A DNA stretch of 64,000 bases from Lewinella sp038528965 (GTDB lineage: Bacteria; Bacteroidota; Bacteroidia; Chitinophagales; Saprospiraceae), in assembly GCA_038528965.1 (NCBI GenBank), contig JBCBEC010000008.1:130877-194876 (forward strand), read 5' to 3'. How positions within the stretch are numbered: the stretch's first letter is position 1; the number at the start of each line of letters is the position of its first letter. This document shows positions 32,171-41,214 of the stretch, in pieces. The notes beneath the pieces are model-generated. The model made no database searches. It was not told the origin of the DNA and saw nothing but the letters and a program-made list of their open reading frames with translations. The translations under genes were made by a program, and so were the position numbers.

Positions 32171-34711
32171 TTATTCCGGTTCAAAACCAAGAATAATATT
32201 GAGGTTCCCCAGGTTTTGCCCGGGTTGGAAGTTGTCTACCCCAATTCCGTAGTCAAAGCCCAGTAAACCAAACATGGGGAGGAAAACCCTTGCACCAACG
32301 CCAAATGATCGCTTCATTTCAAAGGGATTATAGCTGTCGAAATCACGGTAACTATTCCCCGCTTCGACGAAGCTCAGTAAATAGATGGTGGAGCTAGGAT
32401 TGGTAGACAAGGGATACCTTGCCTCTATCGTAAACTTCTGAAACAGCGGTGTAGCCACCTGCCGGCCATCTAAAATATTGGCCTCTAGTTCGGAGATTTC
32501 ATAACCCCGAAGAGAAATAATGTCCGTTCCTTGAAAACCTAGATTCTGATTATTCAGGCCATCTCCGCCCAATTGGAAGCGTTCAAAAGGAGCAAAGCCT
32601 ACATCCTCATTATAGTAGCCTTGAAAGCCCATTTTAGCGGCTACCTTAAGGGTGAGTTTTCCTGCAATGGGAGCATAATAGGCAGCATTAAAGCGCCACT
32701 TGTGATACTCCACCCATTTGAAGCGGTCTTCCGTACTCAGGTTTTCATAGTCCTGATCCGAGAATAAAGAATAAGGTGGCGTGAGCTGCAGCGAAAGACT
32801 CAGTGTGCTGCCCCGAGTAGGAAACAAGGGATTATCCACAGAGCTTCGGCTAAGCGTTTGGGTTAAGCTAAAATTGTTAAATACGCCATCACTCACGGTG
32901 CCTCCCTCATCATCTACAAACAGTCCGCTCCAGTCACTAAGGCTAAACTGCTGTAGGTTCACAGCTGTCGTTAGCACAAAGAAATCGTCTGGCCAGCGCA
33001 GCCGTGTGCCTAAAGAAACCGTAAGGCCACCCACGTAGAATTCTTGTAGATTAATCGATTCTCGGTCCAGCCCATTTGAGTAGCGATTAAGGAAACCAGC
33101 TACCGTAAACGAATTAGGTTTTTTACCATTAAGCCATGGCTCCGTAAAGGAAAGATTGATCGACTGATATTGCCGGCCATTGCTTTGCGCTCGTATGGAT
33201 ACCCGCTGCCCATCGCCTTGTGGTAGTGGTGACCAAGCAGAGCGATCGCGTAGGTTACGCAAGGAGAAATTACTGAAGGTAAAACCGAGGGTGCCAATGA
33301 CTCCTTGCCCACTGCCTCCCCAACCAGCGGATAGCTCCAACTGATCAGAAGGACGTTCCTCTAAGGTATACTCAATATCAACCGTTCCGTTTTGTGGGTT
33401 AACGGGTGTATTAATACCCAGGTTTTCGGGATTGAAATATCCCATATTAATCAGCTCTCGCTGGGAACGAATGATGTCTGAGCGGCTGAACTTGTTTCCC
33501 GGTCGTGTCCGCAATTCTCGTCGAATCACGTGTTCGTGGGTACGGGTGTTGCCGGAGATGGTTACCTTATCAATGGTGGCAACAGGCCCTTCAAACAGCC
33601 GAATATCTAAGTCCACGGTATCGGAGCGAATGGCTTTTTCATGCGTCTGGACGTTGAAAAACAAGTAGCCATCATCCATATAAAGGGTACTGACATCGCT
33701 GCCATCGGCACTGAACTGCAGACGTTCCTGCAGGAGCTGATTATTGTAAACATCCCCACTATTCATGCCGAGTACGTGCTGGAGTTGTTCATCGGTATAA
33801 CGAGAGTTTCCTTTCCAAGTAATCTCCCCCAAATAGTAAGGTTGCCCTTCATCCAGCGTAATTTCCAGACATAACTCCCCTTTCTCATTTCGCCAGATCG
33901 AATCTTGCAGCACTACCGCATCACAGTAGCCAAGTGATTGATAAAAACCAACCAGTGCCCTTTTATCTGCCGCATACTCCTGCGGAATAAGTTTGGAGCC
34001 CGTAAGAAAACGGGATTTCTCCTTTGTTTCCGCCATTCGCTTGCGGAGCAAACGCCCTTTGATTTGATCATTACCACGGAAGTTGATCTGTGCAATCTTG
34101 GTCTTTTCGCCGATATCCACCTCAAAGATCACCTGTAGGGCATTTACTCGGGTCGAGTCCGGAGTAGTGATTGCTTCGGTTTTCACATCCCAAAAGCCTT
34201 TGTCAATGAAGAATTGATTGATCGCATTAACTGCATCCCGCTTAGCAGCCTCCGTGAGGAGCGAACCCTTCAACAGGAAGCGCCCTACCTCATCATTCAG
34301 ATCATCATGCCAATTCTTCTTTACCCCTCGATAGGCATAGCGAGACAGTCGCTCGGATTCGCGCACAACAATCTCCAGGAAGGCAACATCTCCAATGGTG
34401 CGGACTAAGTGAATTTCCACCTCAGCAAAAATCCTCAGGCGCAGCAGGTTCCTCACCGCCTTTTGAATAGCAGGCCCGGGAATTTTGACTTCCTCCCCTA
34501 CCCTTAGGTCGGTAATGGACACGAGGGTGACTTCATCACTGAAGTAGGCACCACTCACCGTTATCCCACCTATTTCGTAGTCTTGCGGTTCTTGGTAATC
34601 TACGGGAGGAATACTGTCACTGGTTTGGCCATAAAGGCCTATCATGCTGCCGCTGATCAACAAAACGACATAGCATGACCGGACCCAACCGTCAAGTCTT
34701 CGCTTAATCAT
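32171..34711 (-). CDS. bamA: BamA/Omp85-family outer-membrane assembly protein
   Basis: 846 residues from ATG 34711 (signal region MIKRRLDGWVRSCYVVLLISG ending near GLYGQ). Five POTRA-like modules can be followed over about 45-440 (GGITVSGAYFSDE, IAQINFRGNDQIKG, LGEITWKGNSRYTDEQ, IDKVTISGNTRTHEHVIRRE), then the Omp85 barrel from about 460 with the family motif region RYPLS...IYLLSFVEAGN and the C-terminal GFDYGIGVD. It inserts beta-barrel proteins into the outer membrane. Its start overlaps the end of the kelch gene by 8 bp, so it is translated as part of that minus-strand operon. In other Bacteroidota bamA usually sits with uppS and skp-like genes; none is here, so a second paralogue cannot be excluded. 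Confidence 0.92.
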   Translation of the reverse strand: MIKRRLDGWVRSCYVVLLISGSMIGLYGQTSDSIPPVDYQEPQDYEIGGITVSGAYFSDEVTLVSITDLRVGEEVKIPGPAIQKAVRNLLRLRIFAEVEIHLVRTIGDVAFLEIVVRESERLSRYAYRGVKKNWHDDLNDEVGRFLLKGSLLTEAAKRDAVNAINQFFIDKGFWDVKTEAITTPDSTRVNALQVIFEVDIGEKTKIAQINFRGNDQIKGRLLRKRMAETKEKSRFLTGSKLIPQEYAADKRALVGFYQSLGYCDAVVLQDSIWRNEKGELCLEITLDEGQPYYLGEITWKGNSRYTDEQLQHVLGMNSGDVYNNQLLQERLQFSADGSDVSTLYMDDGYLFFNVQTHEKAIRSDTVDLDIRLFEGPVATIDKVTISGNTRTHEHVIRRELRTRPGNKFSRSDIIRSQRELINMGYFNPENLGINTPVNPQNGTVDIEYTLEERPSDQLELSAGWGGSGQGVIGTLGFTFSNFSLRNLRDRSAWSPLPQGDGQRVSIRAQSNGRQYQSINLSFTEPWLNGKKPNSFTVAGFLNRYSNGLDRESINLQEFYVGGLTVSLGTRLRWPDDFFVLTTAVNLQQFSLSDWSGLFVDDEGGTVSDGVFNNFSLTQTLSRSSVDNPLFPTRGSTLSLSLQLTPPYSLFSDQDYENLSTEDRFKWVEYHKWRFNAAYYAPIAGKLTLKVAAKMGFQGYYNEDVGFAPFERFQLGGDGLNNQNLGFQGTDIISLRGYEISELEANILDGRQVATPLFQKFTIEARYPLSTNPSSTIYLLSFVEAGNSYRDFDSYNPFEMKRSFGVGARVFLPMFGLLGFDYGIGVDNFQPGQNLGNLNIILGFEPE

Positions 34712-35714
34712 CTTCGTTTGCAGCTTCGTTAGGCAAGAATTCGCGTAGATCATCAAAGCGGGTGGCGCCATTTCGACCAGTGGTCAGGTAAGCGCGGCCT
34801 TGTACGACAAAGGCAACGGCATCTAGCCGGAGAGCGCCTTCAAAAGCTGTTTTTTCCTCCCACTCATCGGTCCCTGCATCGTACTCCCAAACAGAGCTCA
34901 GGTTACTACCGTTGCTTCCCGTAGCGAGGTAGGATTTATCTCCCAGGGTGAAGGCAACGGCGCCGTGTCGAGCGATTTCAAAGTCGTCTTCGTTGATATC
35001 TGTCAGGCGGGTCCAGTCTCCGTCGGTAACATCGTAGTTCCAGAAATCAAACTCGTAGACCCCATTGTTGCGGCCTGTTCCCACAAAGTGTAAGCCTCCA
35101 TTGGAAAACGCTACGGCAGCCTCGCGTTTACTCCCGCCCAGGCTTACGACTTGTTCCCAGCTGTCGGCGCCGGGATCATAGCGATAAAAGTCTTTTAGCC
35201 AGTTATCATTAAATCCCGTACCCACATAGCCATAAGTACCATCGGAGAAGGCTACTGCGTCATAACGAGCAGCACCCGTAAAGTCGCTGACTTGCGTCCA
35301 CTGTGAACCACTAGCAGCATTGGGGTCAAAGGCCCAAAAGTCAGCGTATTCTTCCTCGTCTTCGCTATCAAAACCCGTTCCGATAAAGCCTTTGTCGACT
35401 ACCGCAAAAGCAACCGCTGCCCGGCGTGGGGGACCAGGAAAAGTATCCATCTGGGTCCAAAAATCCTGCGCTGGATCATAGCGCCAGAAATCGCGTAGAT
35501 CATCCTCCCCGTCAAAGCCCAAACCTACGTAGGCAAAATCTCCGATTGTAAAGGCAACTGCATTGGAACGAGGGATGCCCTCGAAATCAGAGCGGCGCAC
35601 CCAGTTACCCTGTAGTTCATCTTCATCATCAGAAAAACAGCCTACCAGGGTGGTCATGCTTATGAGTACCAACAGTAGCCATCGCCAGGGATTCGTGTTA
35701 TTGATTGTTCGCAT
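34704..35714 (-). CDS. kelch-repeat lipoprotein
   Basis: 336 residues with a lipoprotein signal (lipobox LVGC, Cys near residue 26). The mature part is six kelch-like repeats of about 48 residues, each with R-x-x-A-V-A-F, a G-x-G turn and W-x-Y-D-x-x-x-D-x-W, enough to close a six-bladed propeller. It is encoded directly after the DUF4270 lipoprotein gene (21-bp gap) and overlaps bamA by 8 bp. DUF4270 and kelch proteins are commonly adjacent in Bacteroidota, but their joint function is not known to me. Confidence 0.88.
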   Translation of the reverse strand: MRTINNTNPWRWLLLVLISMTTLVGCFSDDEDELQGNWVRRSDFEGIPRSNAVAFTIGDFAYVGLGFDGEDDLRDFWRYDPAQDFWTQMDTFPGPPRRAAVAFAVVDKGFIGTGFDSEDEEEYADFWAFDPNAASGSQWTQVSDFTGAARYDAVAFSDGTYGYVGTGFNDNWLKDFYRYDPGADSWEQVVSLGGSKREAAVAFSNGGLHFVGTGRNNGVYEFDFWNYDVTDGDWTRLTDINEDDFEIARHGAVAFTLGDKSYLATGSNGSNLSSVWEYDAGTDEWEEKTAFEGALRLDAVAFVVQGRAYLTTGRNGATRFDDLREFLPNEAANEDD

Positions 35715-35735
35715 CGCTTAGATTTTTTGTTGTTG

Positions 35736-37004
35736 TTATTCTTTTAGCCCCAGCGTAAAAAGCCGAAGCTCCATTTGACTTGGATGATTGGTGTCGCCGA
35801 TTACCAGGCGGTCAACCGAATTGCCGGTAACCCCAAACATTAGCATGAGCCCATTTTCATCCGGATTTTCAGCAGCGAGCTGGAATTGAATGAAATCCTT
35901 GATATCAAGGGTGTAGTAGGTGTCTCTACCAAACTCTTCGTCCAGTACCAGTTGTGCGGAAGAATTCTGCAGGAAGCTAGAATTCTCCTCATCCACCCAA
36001 AAGACCTGGATAGATCGGGGTAAGTCTTCTTGACTATTTAAATCCGTACCAATTGCGCGGAAACGCAGTTCGGCATCAACAATGATTAGCTCGTCGTCAT
36101 CTTCAACCAGGCTAGGAATGTCCGGGATATCGATCCGAGTGGATACCCCACCAGCCTGAATATAGGCTCGGTCTCCTGCCAGCGTACTCTCTACGCCAGT
36201 TTCGGGCTCTGCCCGCTCAAGCGGTGTACCATCCCGATCAACTAAGAGTTGATTAAAACTTAGCCCGAGCGCTGCAGAATAGGTTCGGACCTCTTGCCGA
36301 AGTGGCAAGCTTGAGATATCCGTTAGGTATAGTCGCATTTGAGCACTCTCCTTTCGGAAGCCCAGGAAAGCACCATCTTCATTTGCCATCCGCAGCATTA
36401 AGCCCGGGAAGAAATCAAGGAAATCGCTTTCAATCAGCAGGGTTTCATCTTCCTCTTGTAACAGGAGAAAAATCCGCTGCCCTAAGGCATCTGACAGGCG
36501 AATCTCAATAGGATCAGCACGCCGTGGTCGGGGTCGGAAAGCAAGTTGCGCTAACGGATCATCAGAGAACCTAAACTCATCGGTAGTATATAGATCAATA
36601 TCATCCTCTGGCAGTTCTACGGTTTCGGTTAGTTGGTGAACGCTCAGGTGTACTTCCGGCAGCGTATCGTAGAAGGAATAACCATCGTATTCCAGGAACA
36701 GCGTTAAAGAATCATAGCGATAATTCCCATCCTCATCTAGCTCTAACAGATCATCCAGCGCAAATTGACAAAAGGCACGGCCATCTATCAGACCAAAATC
36801 TGGGTCGGCGTGCAGGCCCACTAATAAGCGCTCGCTATTCGTGCTGGTGATACTATCTAGGAGAAAACTGCCAACCTTTATATCCAGTGGCTGTACTTCC
36901 TCTACAACGAAAGTTTCCTCGGAAAAGAAGCTTGCCCCAATCTCTGTAGGAGGGCTGCATTGCCACAATACTAAGGCCAATAAAACAAGCGTAAAATACC
37001 TCAT
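35736..37004 (-). CDS. DUF4270 lipoprotein
   Basis: 422 residues from ATG 37004, chosen because it starts a short lipoprotein signal (MRYFTLVLLALVLWQC); the frame extends 27 codons further upstream without one. The body is beta-rich with the DUF4270-typical opening (PTEIGASFFSEETFVVEE), SERLLVGLHADPDFGLIDGRAFCQF and late segments on strength-of-slope values such as YYTLDIKDFIQF. It is the first gene of the run DUF4270-kelch-bamA on the minus strand and is divergent from the barrel gene at 37242. Confidence 0.85.
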   Translation of the reverse strand: MRYFTLVLLALVLWQCSPPTEIGASFFSEETFVVEEVQPLDIKVGSFLLDSITSTNSERLLVGLHADPDFGLIDGRAFCQFALDDLLELDEDGNYRYDSLTLFLEYDGYSFYDTLPEVHLSVHQLTETVELPEDDIDLYTTDEFRFSDDPLAQLAFRPRPRRADPIEIRLSDALGQRIFLLLQEEDETLLIESDFLDFFPGLMLRMANEDGAFLGFRKESAQMRLYLTDISSLPLRQEVRTYSAALGLSFNQLLVDRDGTPLERAEPETGVESTLAGDRAYIQAGGVSTRIDIPDIPSLVEDDDELIIVDAELRFRAIGTDLNSQEDLPRSIQVFWVDEENSSFLQNSSAQLVLDEEFGRDTYYTLDIKDFIQFQLAAENPDENGLMLMFGVTGNSVDRLVIGDTNHPSQMELRLFTLGLKE

Positions 37005-37241
37005 GGGTGAGCGTTCAATTTGGCCTAATGAGCAGCCAATGTTCAAAGCCGTTGGCTCCCATTCCGCATTATCAACCAAACGCATTTTTTCCTCAACAAA
37101 CTCATCTTTTCGGGGACTTTAGCCCGAAACAGTAAAGCTCATAGACGCAGGAAAGGACTTGGTTGAGAATAATCTCCCTTTCCTTGAAAGTCTTGCTTAG
37201 CGCACAACGCCAGCACCCTCCGAACTGCTCCTTGCAAGAAA

Positions 37242-38480
37242 ATGGAGCCCATGCGCTTATTGCTTTTTCTACTATTAATAGCACTCCCGTTTTTGCTGAT
37301 GGCTCAGTTTCAAAGTGGGTCACCTTATTCTGCGTATGGCGTAGGTGATCTGCACTGGCAAGGGCGGGGACAGAGTGCCGGTCTAGCAGGAGCGGGGATT
37401 GGCTTAAGAAGCGATGCTTTCTTAAATCTTACCAATCCTGCTGCTTACACTGCTATGCGTAGTCCTTATAGCATGGCCTTGGAAACCGGCTTCTCGGTAC
37501 TTAGTCGGCAGTTGACTACCGCTACGGAGGATGCGCTGCAGCGTGACGGGGGAATGACTGACATTGTGCTGTGGCTGCGCCCCGCAAAAAAATGGGCTAC
37601 TGTAGTTGGGTTAGAACCGTATAGCCAGGTAGGCTACTCAATTCTTACTCAACGCCAGCTAGACAATGTTGAAAGCAGTTACCAATTGTTGAATGAGGGC
37701 GAAGGTGGCCTGACTCGATTGTTCTGGGGTAATGCCTGGCAATTAGCACCCCAGTTGAGTGTTGGACTCAACGCCAATTTCATATTTGGTTCTATCTCGC
37801 AGCAAGAGCGGTTCCTATCCACTGGCCAGTTGGGCAATTTCGAGGTCCAATCGGAAACGGTACTGCGCGGCTTTAATTTTGATGGCGGCTTGCAGTGGGC
37901 AATACCCCTAGGTGCCGATGAAGTCACGTTCGGTGTGGTGCTCCAAACCGACAGTCGCCTTTGGTCAAGAACGGACCGTGAACTCCTAAGTGGGATAGAT
38001 TTACTGGAATCAGAAGGAGACGGCAATCGAGACAACTACCGAGTGCCGGTGCGCTATGGCTTCGGCAGCACCTATCGCCGCCCAAACTGGCTCATTACAG
38101 CCGAAGCTAGCTACGAGAACTGGGCCAGCCTAGGCCTTGCTTCCGACGCAACCTTTGTTGATACCTGGAGTGGTACCCTGGCCATGGAAATAGCCCCTTT
38201 CAAGGATGTTTACCAAGATTATTTTGAGGCGTTCACCTTGCGTGCAGGTTTTTCCTACCGGAATAGTTATCTGGAAATTGAAGGGCAAAGCTTTGGCCAC
38301 TGGCTGGCATCTCTAGGCATGGGGGTTCCGCTTGGTCCTCAGCGTAATCATTTACACCTAAGCTATAGTTTCCAAAATAGGGGTACTCCCAAGAACGGGC
38401 TCATTGCAGAACAGACGCACCAAATCACCCTAGGCTTCACCATACGTGATGTGTGGTTCCTACAACGCAAATTCAATTGA
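37242..38480 (+). CDS. FadL-like outer-membrane protein
   Basis: 412 residues with a signal peptide (MEPMRLLLFLLLIALPFLLMA before QF); ATG 37251 is an equally good start. The mature N-terminus, GVGDLHWQGRGQSAGLAGAGIGLRSDAFLN.LTNPAAY in outline, has the G-x-A-G-A ... N-P-A pattern of the FadL/PorV-type outer-membrane barrels, and the rest is alternating strands. It may carry hydrophobic molecules across the outer membrane, but that is by family analogy. Its stop TGA shares a base with an in-frame ATG of the next regulator gene. Confidence 0.75.
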   Translation: MEPMRLLLFLLLIALPFLLMAQFQSGSPYSAYGVGDLHWQGRGQSAGLAGAGIGLRSDAFLNLTNPAAYTAMRSPYSMALETGFSVLSRQLTTATEDALQRDGGMTDIVLWLRPAKKWATVVGLEPYSQVGYSILTQRQLDNVESSYQLLNEGEGGLTRLFWGNAWQLAPQLSVGLNANFIFGSISQQERFLSTGQLGNFEVQSETVLRGFNFDGGLQWAIPLGADEVTFGVVLQTDSRLWSRTDRELLSGIDLLESEGDGNRDNYRVPVRYGFGSTYRRPNWLITAEASYENWASLGLASDATFVDTWSGTLAMEIAPFKDVYQDYFEAFTLRAGFSYRNSYLEIEGQSFGHWLASLGMGVPLGPQRNHLHLSYSFQNRGTPKNGLIAEQTHQITLGFTIRDVWFLQRKFN

Positions 38481-38554
38481 TGCTTATGATGATCACCAGC
38501 CAACCGAAACGTTCTGGCACCGGTCTTTTTTCTAAACGCCCGAATGCCAGTAGT

Positions 38555-39271
38555 ATGATTAAATGCCTCATTGTAGACGATGAACAGATTGCCCGGGAGA
38601 TCATCAAAACCTACTTGGCCAAGCTCCCTTATATACAATTGGTAGGCGAATGTCGTGATGCTGTACAAGCTCTGGAGGTGCTACAAAAAGAGACCGTTGA
38701 TCTACTCATTCTGGATATTGAGATGCCCAACCTCTCTGGTATCGAACTCGTCAAAAGTTTTGCGCAAAGACCACTCATCATATTCTCTACAGCTTATCCG
38801 CAATACGCACTAGAAAGCTATGACTTAGATGTAGTTGATTACTTGCTCAAGCCCATTCGGTTTGGTCGGTTCTTACAAGCAATTAACAAAGTCAGCGATA
38901 GACTAAAGACACATCGCTTACCAGAAGCTGAGGCAGTAGACGTGCCAAAGGCAGAAGCCCAAGCCTATATTCTTATCCGTGCCGATCACAAAATTTACAA
39001 GATAGCCTACACTGATATTGCCTATATCCAGAGCATGAAGGAATATGCTGCGTTCTACCTTTATTCCGGACGAAAAATACTGGCTTTGATGGCACTCAAG
39101 CAACTGGAAGAGGAATTACCAACTGAGCAGTTTGTACGCATACATCGCAGCTACATCATACCTATTGGCGCAGTTACAGCGGTTAATCGCCAATTCGTGC
39201 AACTCGGGGAAACCCAACTTCCGGTAGGGGGGCATTATTGGCAGGCTGTACGCGAACGGCTTATCACTTGA
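38555..39271 (+). CDS. LytTR-type response regulator
   Basis: 238 residues from ATG 38555: receiver with acidic pocket VDDE (residues 7-10), phospho-acceptor Asp54 in LILDIEMPNL, Lys in YLLKPIRF, then a LytTR DNA-binding domain (about 135-235; YIQSMKEYAAFYL ... FVRIHRSYIIPIGAV). The frame is open back to an ATG at 38480 that overlaps the preceding stop (TGATG), which would add 25 residues rich in Ser, Lys and Arg; coupling from that ATG is possible, but the domain itself starts at 38555. No histidine kinase gene lies next to it, so its kinase is encoded elsewhere. Confidence 0.9.
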   Translation: MIKCLIVDDEQIAREIIKTYLAKLPYIQLVGECRDAVQALEVLQKETVDLLILDIEMPNLSGIELVKSFAQRPLIIFSTAYPQYALESYDLDVVDYLLKPIRFGRFLQAINKVSDRLKTHRLPEAEAVDVPKAEAQAYILIRADHKIYKIAYTDIAYIQSMKEYAAFYLYSGRKILALMALKQLEEELPTEQFVRIHRSYIIPIGAVTAVNRQFVQLGETQLPVGGHYWQAVRERLIT

Positions 39272-39720
39272 GGACCGCATTTGCCCTTTTCAATTAATTT
39301 TTCACGGTAGTAAATAAAAGACAAGGCGAAATTTGGTCTGATCAGCACGGCGTCTTCGCTCGCACTACCGACCGTCTTATTCGACTCGCTTCAACGAACT
39401 AACATCTGTATCTATCATTAGTGGAGCCGGCAAGTTTCGGCCTTAATCCCGGCTTGCCGGCATCTACTTTGATCCCACAGATGCCTATGACAAAATGGCT
39501 TTTATAATGGTGAGTTTTTGAACTATTTCATTCAGACGTTCGAATTGAGAAGGGGGAGGTTTCCAGTTCGGGACCCCCCTTCTTTCGTGCTCAAATCTGC
39601 CCTGCTCAAATCAGTTTCTGCCCGCTTGCGCAGAGAATCCCAGCCCCCCTTTTGCCCCGCTCCTACCTTCGTATCAAGAACATCGCTTTAACAACGTATC
39701 CAATTACCAAAAGAAAGCTT
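39272..39720. other. 449-bp gene-free gap with two hairpins and a -7-like box
   Basis: No credible gene. Two inverted repeats are present: GCCGGCAAG at 39426-39434 with CTTGCCGGC at 39453-39461, and AGAAGGGGG at 39548-39556 with CCCCCTTCT at 39575-39583. TACCTTCG at 39664-39671 fits the -7 pattern and would drive the efflux operon starting at 39721. Confidence 0.5.
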
Positions 39721-41052
39721 ATGCGCTACTTCATGCTTTGGTTCAGCCTGTGCTGCACCACCTTAAGCGCCCAAAACAACTTCGACTTATCCGCTTGCCT
39801 GGACTATGCACAAGCGCATAACCTGGAGCTCCAAAACAGCCAGCTCAATGAACAGCAGGCGCATTACGAGAAGCAAGAAATTGTCGGAGCCTTGTATCCA
39901 CAGATCAGTGGGTCCTTCAGTAATACCTACAATGGAATACTGCGGACTTCCATTCTACCAGGAGAGGCTTTTGGAGGGCCAGAGGGCAGTACTTCCGAGG
40001 TCCAATTTGGCACCCGTTATGAGTCTACGGCTAGTATTCAAGTAAGCCAACAGCTGTACAATCCTTCGGTCGGGAGCAGTCTCAAATTGGCGGAGCAAAA
40101 CAAATTGCTTCAACAAACAGCAGGCCAACAGACCGAGGAACAACTGGCCTACAACATTGCCATACTCTACTACAACATTATTATCCAGGATGCCCAACAA
40201 AGCAATCTGGAGGCCAGTGCAGCTACTTTAGACAGCTTACTTAGGCAGGGGCAATTGCAGTTGGAACAAGGCGTAGCACGGCAAGTAGATGTAGACCGCC
40301 TGCAGGTAAATGCCAATGCCTTACACGCCCAGATTCAACAGTTGGAGCGTTCGCGAGAACAGCTCCTCAACAACCTAAAGTTACAGCTGGGCATGCCACT
40401 AACAGAAAAACTAGACTTACAGCCCATTTCCCAGTTAGAACTAGAACGGAAGGTGAGTCAAACCAATAGCTCGCTTAATGTGATTACCCAACGGCCAGAT
40501 ATCCGCATGATGGAAATCCAGTTTGAAATGAATGATCTACAACGCCGGATTAATCAGCAAGGTTACATCCCTACCCTTTCGCTAAACCTTCAGGGTGGTT
40601 CCATTTCGAACCGCAACGATTTTGGATTCAGCAATGCCAACTGGAACGATTACCTGGGGCTTACCCTCAACCTGACGGTACCCATCTTCGATGGATTTCA
40701 GCGCAGTGCCAAAAACCAACAACTGAAAGCTCAATCGGCCATGGCAGAAAACAACCTGCGGTTGACTGAGCAGCGTGCCTGGTACGAACTGGAGAATGCC
40801 AAAGTCCAGTATGACAATACCAATATCAACTTAGATCAGCAACGCATGAACGTGGATTTGGCCGGTAAAGTTTTTGACGTAAGTCAGTTGGAATATACTG
40901 AAGGCATCATCCCCGCCACTACGCTGACGGAAGCCAGAAACGATCTAACCGAAGCCCAAAATCTGTATTTCCAAACCTTATTGGAACTCCTCCAAGCTCG
41001 CCTGGAAATGGCGTATGCCCAAGGGCAGGCGGTCCAGTTCCTTAAACAGTAA
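39721..41052 (+). CDS. TolC-family outer-membrane efflux protein
   Basis: 443 residues from ATG 39721 (MRYFMLWFSLCCTTLSA before QN), where a signal peptide begins; the frame is open upstream. The two-fold TolC pattern is visible: NNFDLSACLDYAQAHNLELQNSQLN at the N-terminus (broken here into shorter words: FDLSACLDYA, NLELQNSQ), repeated long amphipathic coiled-coil helices, and IPTLSLNLQGGSISNR with a second helical half ending ARLEMAYAQGQAVQFL. It forms the outer-membrane exit duct of a tripartite pump and is the first gene of the operon with the adaptor and ABC genes downstream. Confidence 0.92.
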   Translation: MRYFMLWFSLCCTTLSAQNNFDLSACLDYAQAHNLELQNSQLNEQQAHYEKQEIVGALYPQISGSFSNTYNGILRTSILPGEAFGGPEGSTSEVQFGTRYESTASIQVSQQLYNPSVGSSLKLAEQNKLLQQTAGQQTEEQLAYNIAILYYNIIIQDAQQSNLEASAATLDSLLRQGQLQLEQGVARQVDVDRLQVNANALHAQIQQLERSREQLLNNLKLQLGMPLTEKLDLQPISQLELERKVSQTNSSLNVITQRPDIRMMEIQFEMNDLQRRINQQGYIPTLSLNLQGGSISNRNDFGFSNANWNDYLGLTLNLTVPIFDGFQRSAKNQQLKAQSAMAENNLRLTEQRAWYELENAKVQYDNTNINLDQQRMNVDLAGKVFDVSQLEYTEGIIPATTLTEARNDLTEAQNLYFQTLLELLQARLEMAYAQGQAVQFLKQ

Positions 41053-41066
41053 ATGACCTAACATGA

Positions 41067-41121
41067 GGCTGAAGATGGTAGAAAGATAATTTCATGTCCT
41101 TATACCTTCTAATCTCTAGCC
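41067..41121. repeat. purine/pyrimidine-arm inverted repeat
   Basis: Left arm GGCTGAAGATGGTAGAAAG (from 41067) and right arm TATACCTTCTAATCTCTAGC (41101-41120) are imperfectly complementary over about 21 bases. It sits in the 162-bp gap between the TolC-like and adaptor genes and has the same build as the elements at 6402-6480 and 19308-19370, with different sequence. Confidence 0.5.
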
Positions 41122-41214
41122 TATACCGGGAGTTTGGTCTGGACTAGCAATACGCTGCAAAATGTCACTTGCCCAAACTCGCATAAATCTCATCACTCGC
41201 AGAAAAATATCGCC

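Noticed and set aside
38363..38668. Minus-strand open frame of 101 codons over the barrel/regulator junction
   Set aside because: It is antisense to two well-supported genes and has no protein-like pattern.
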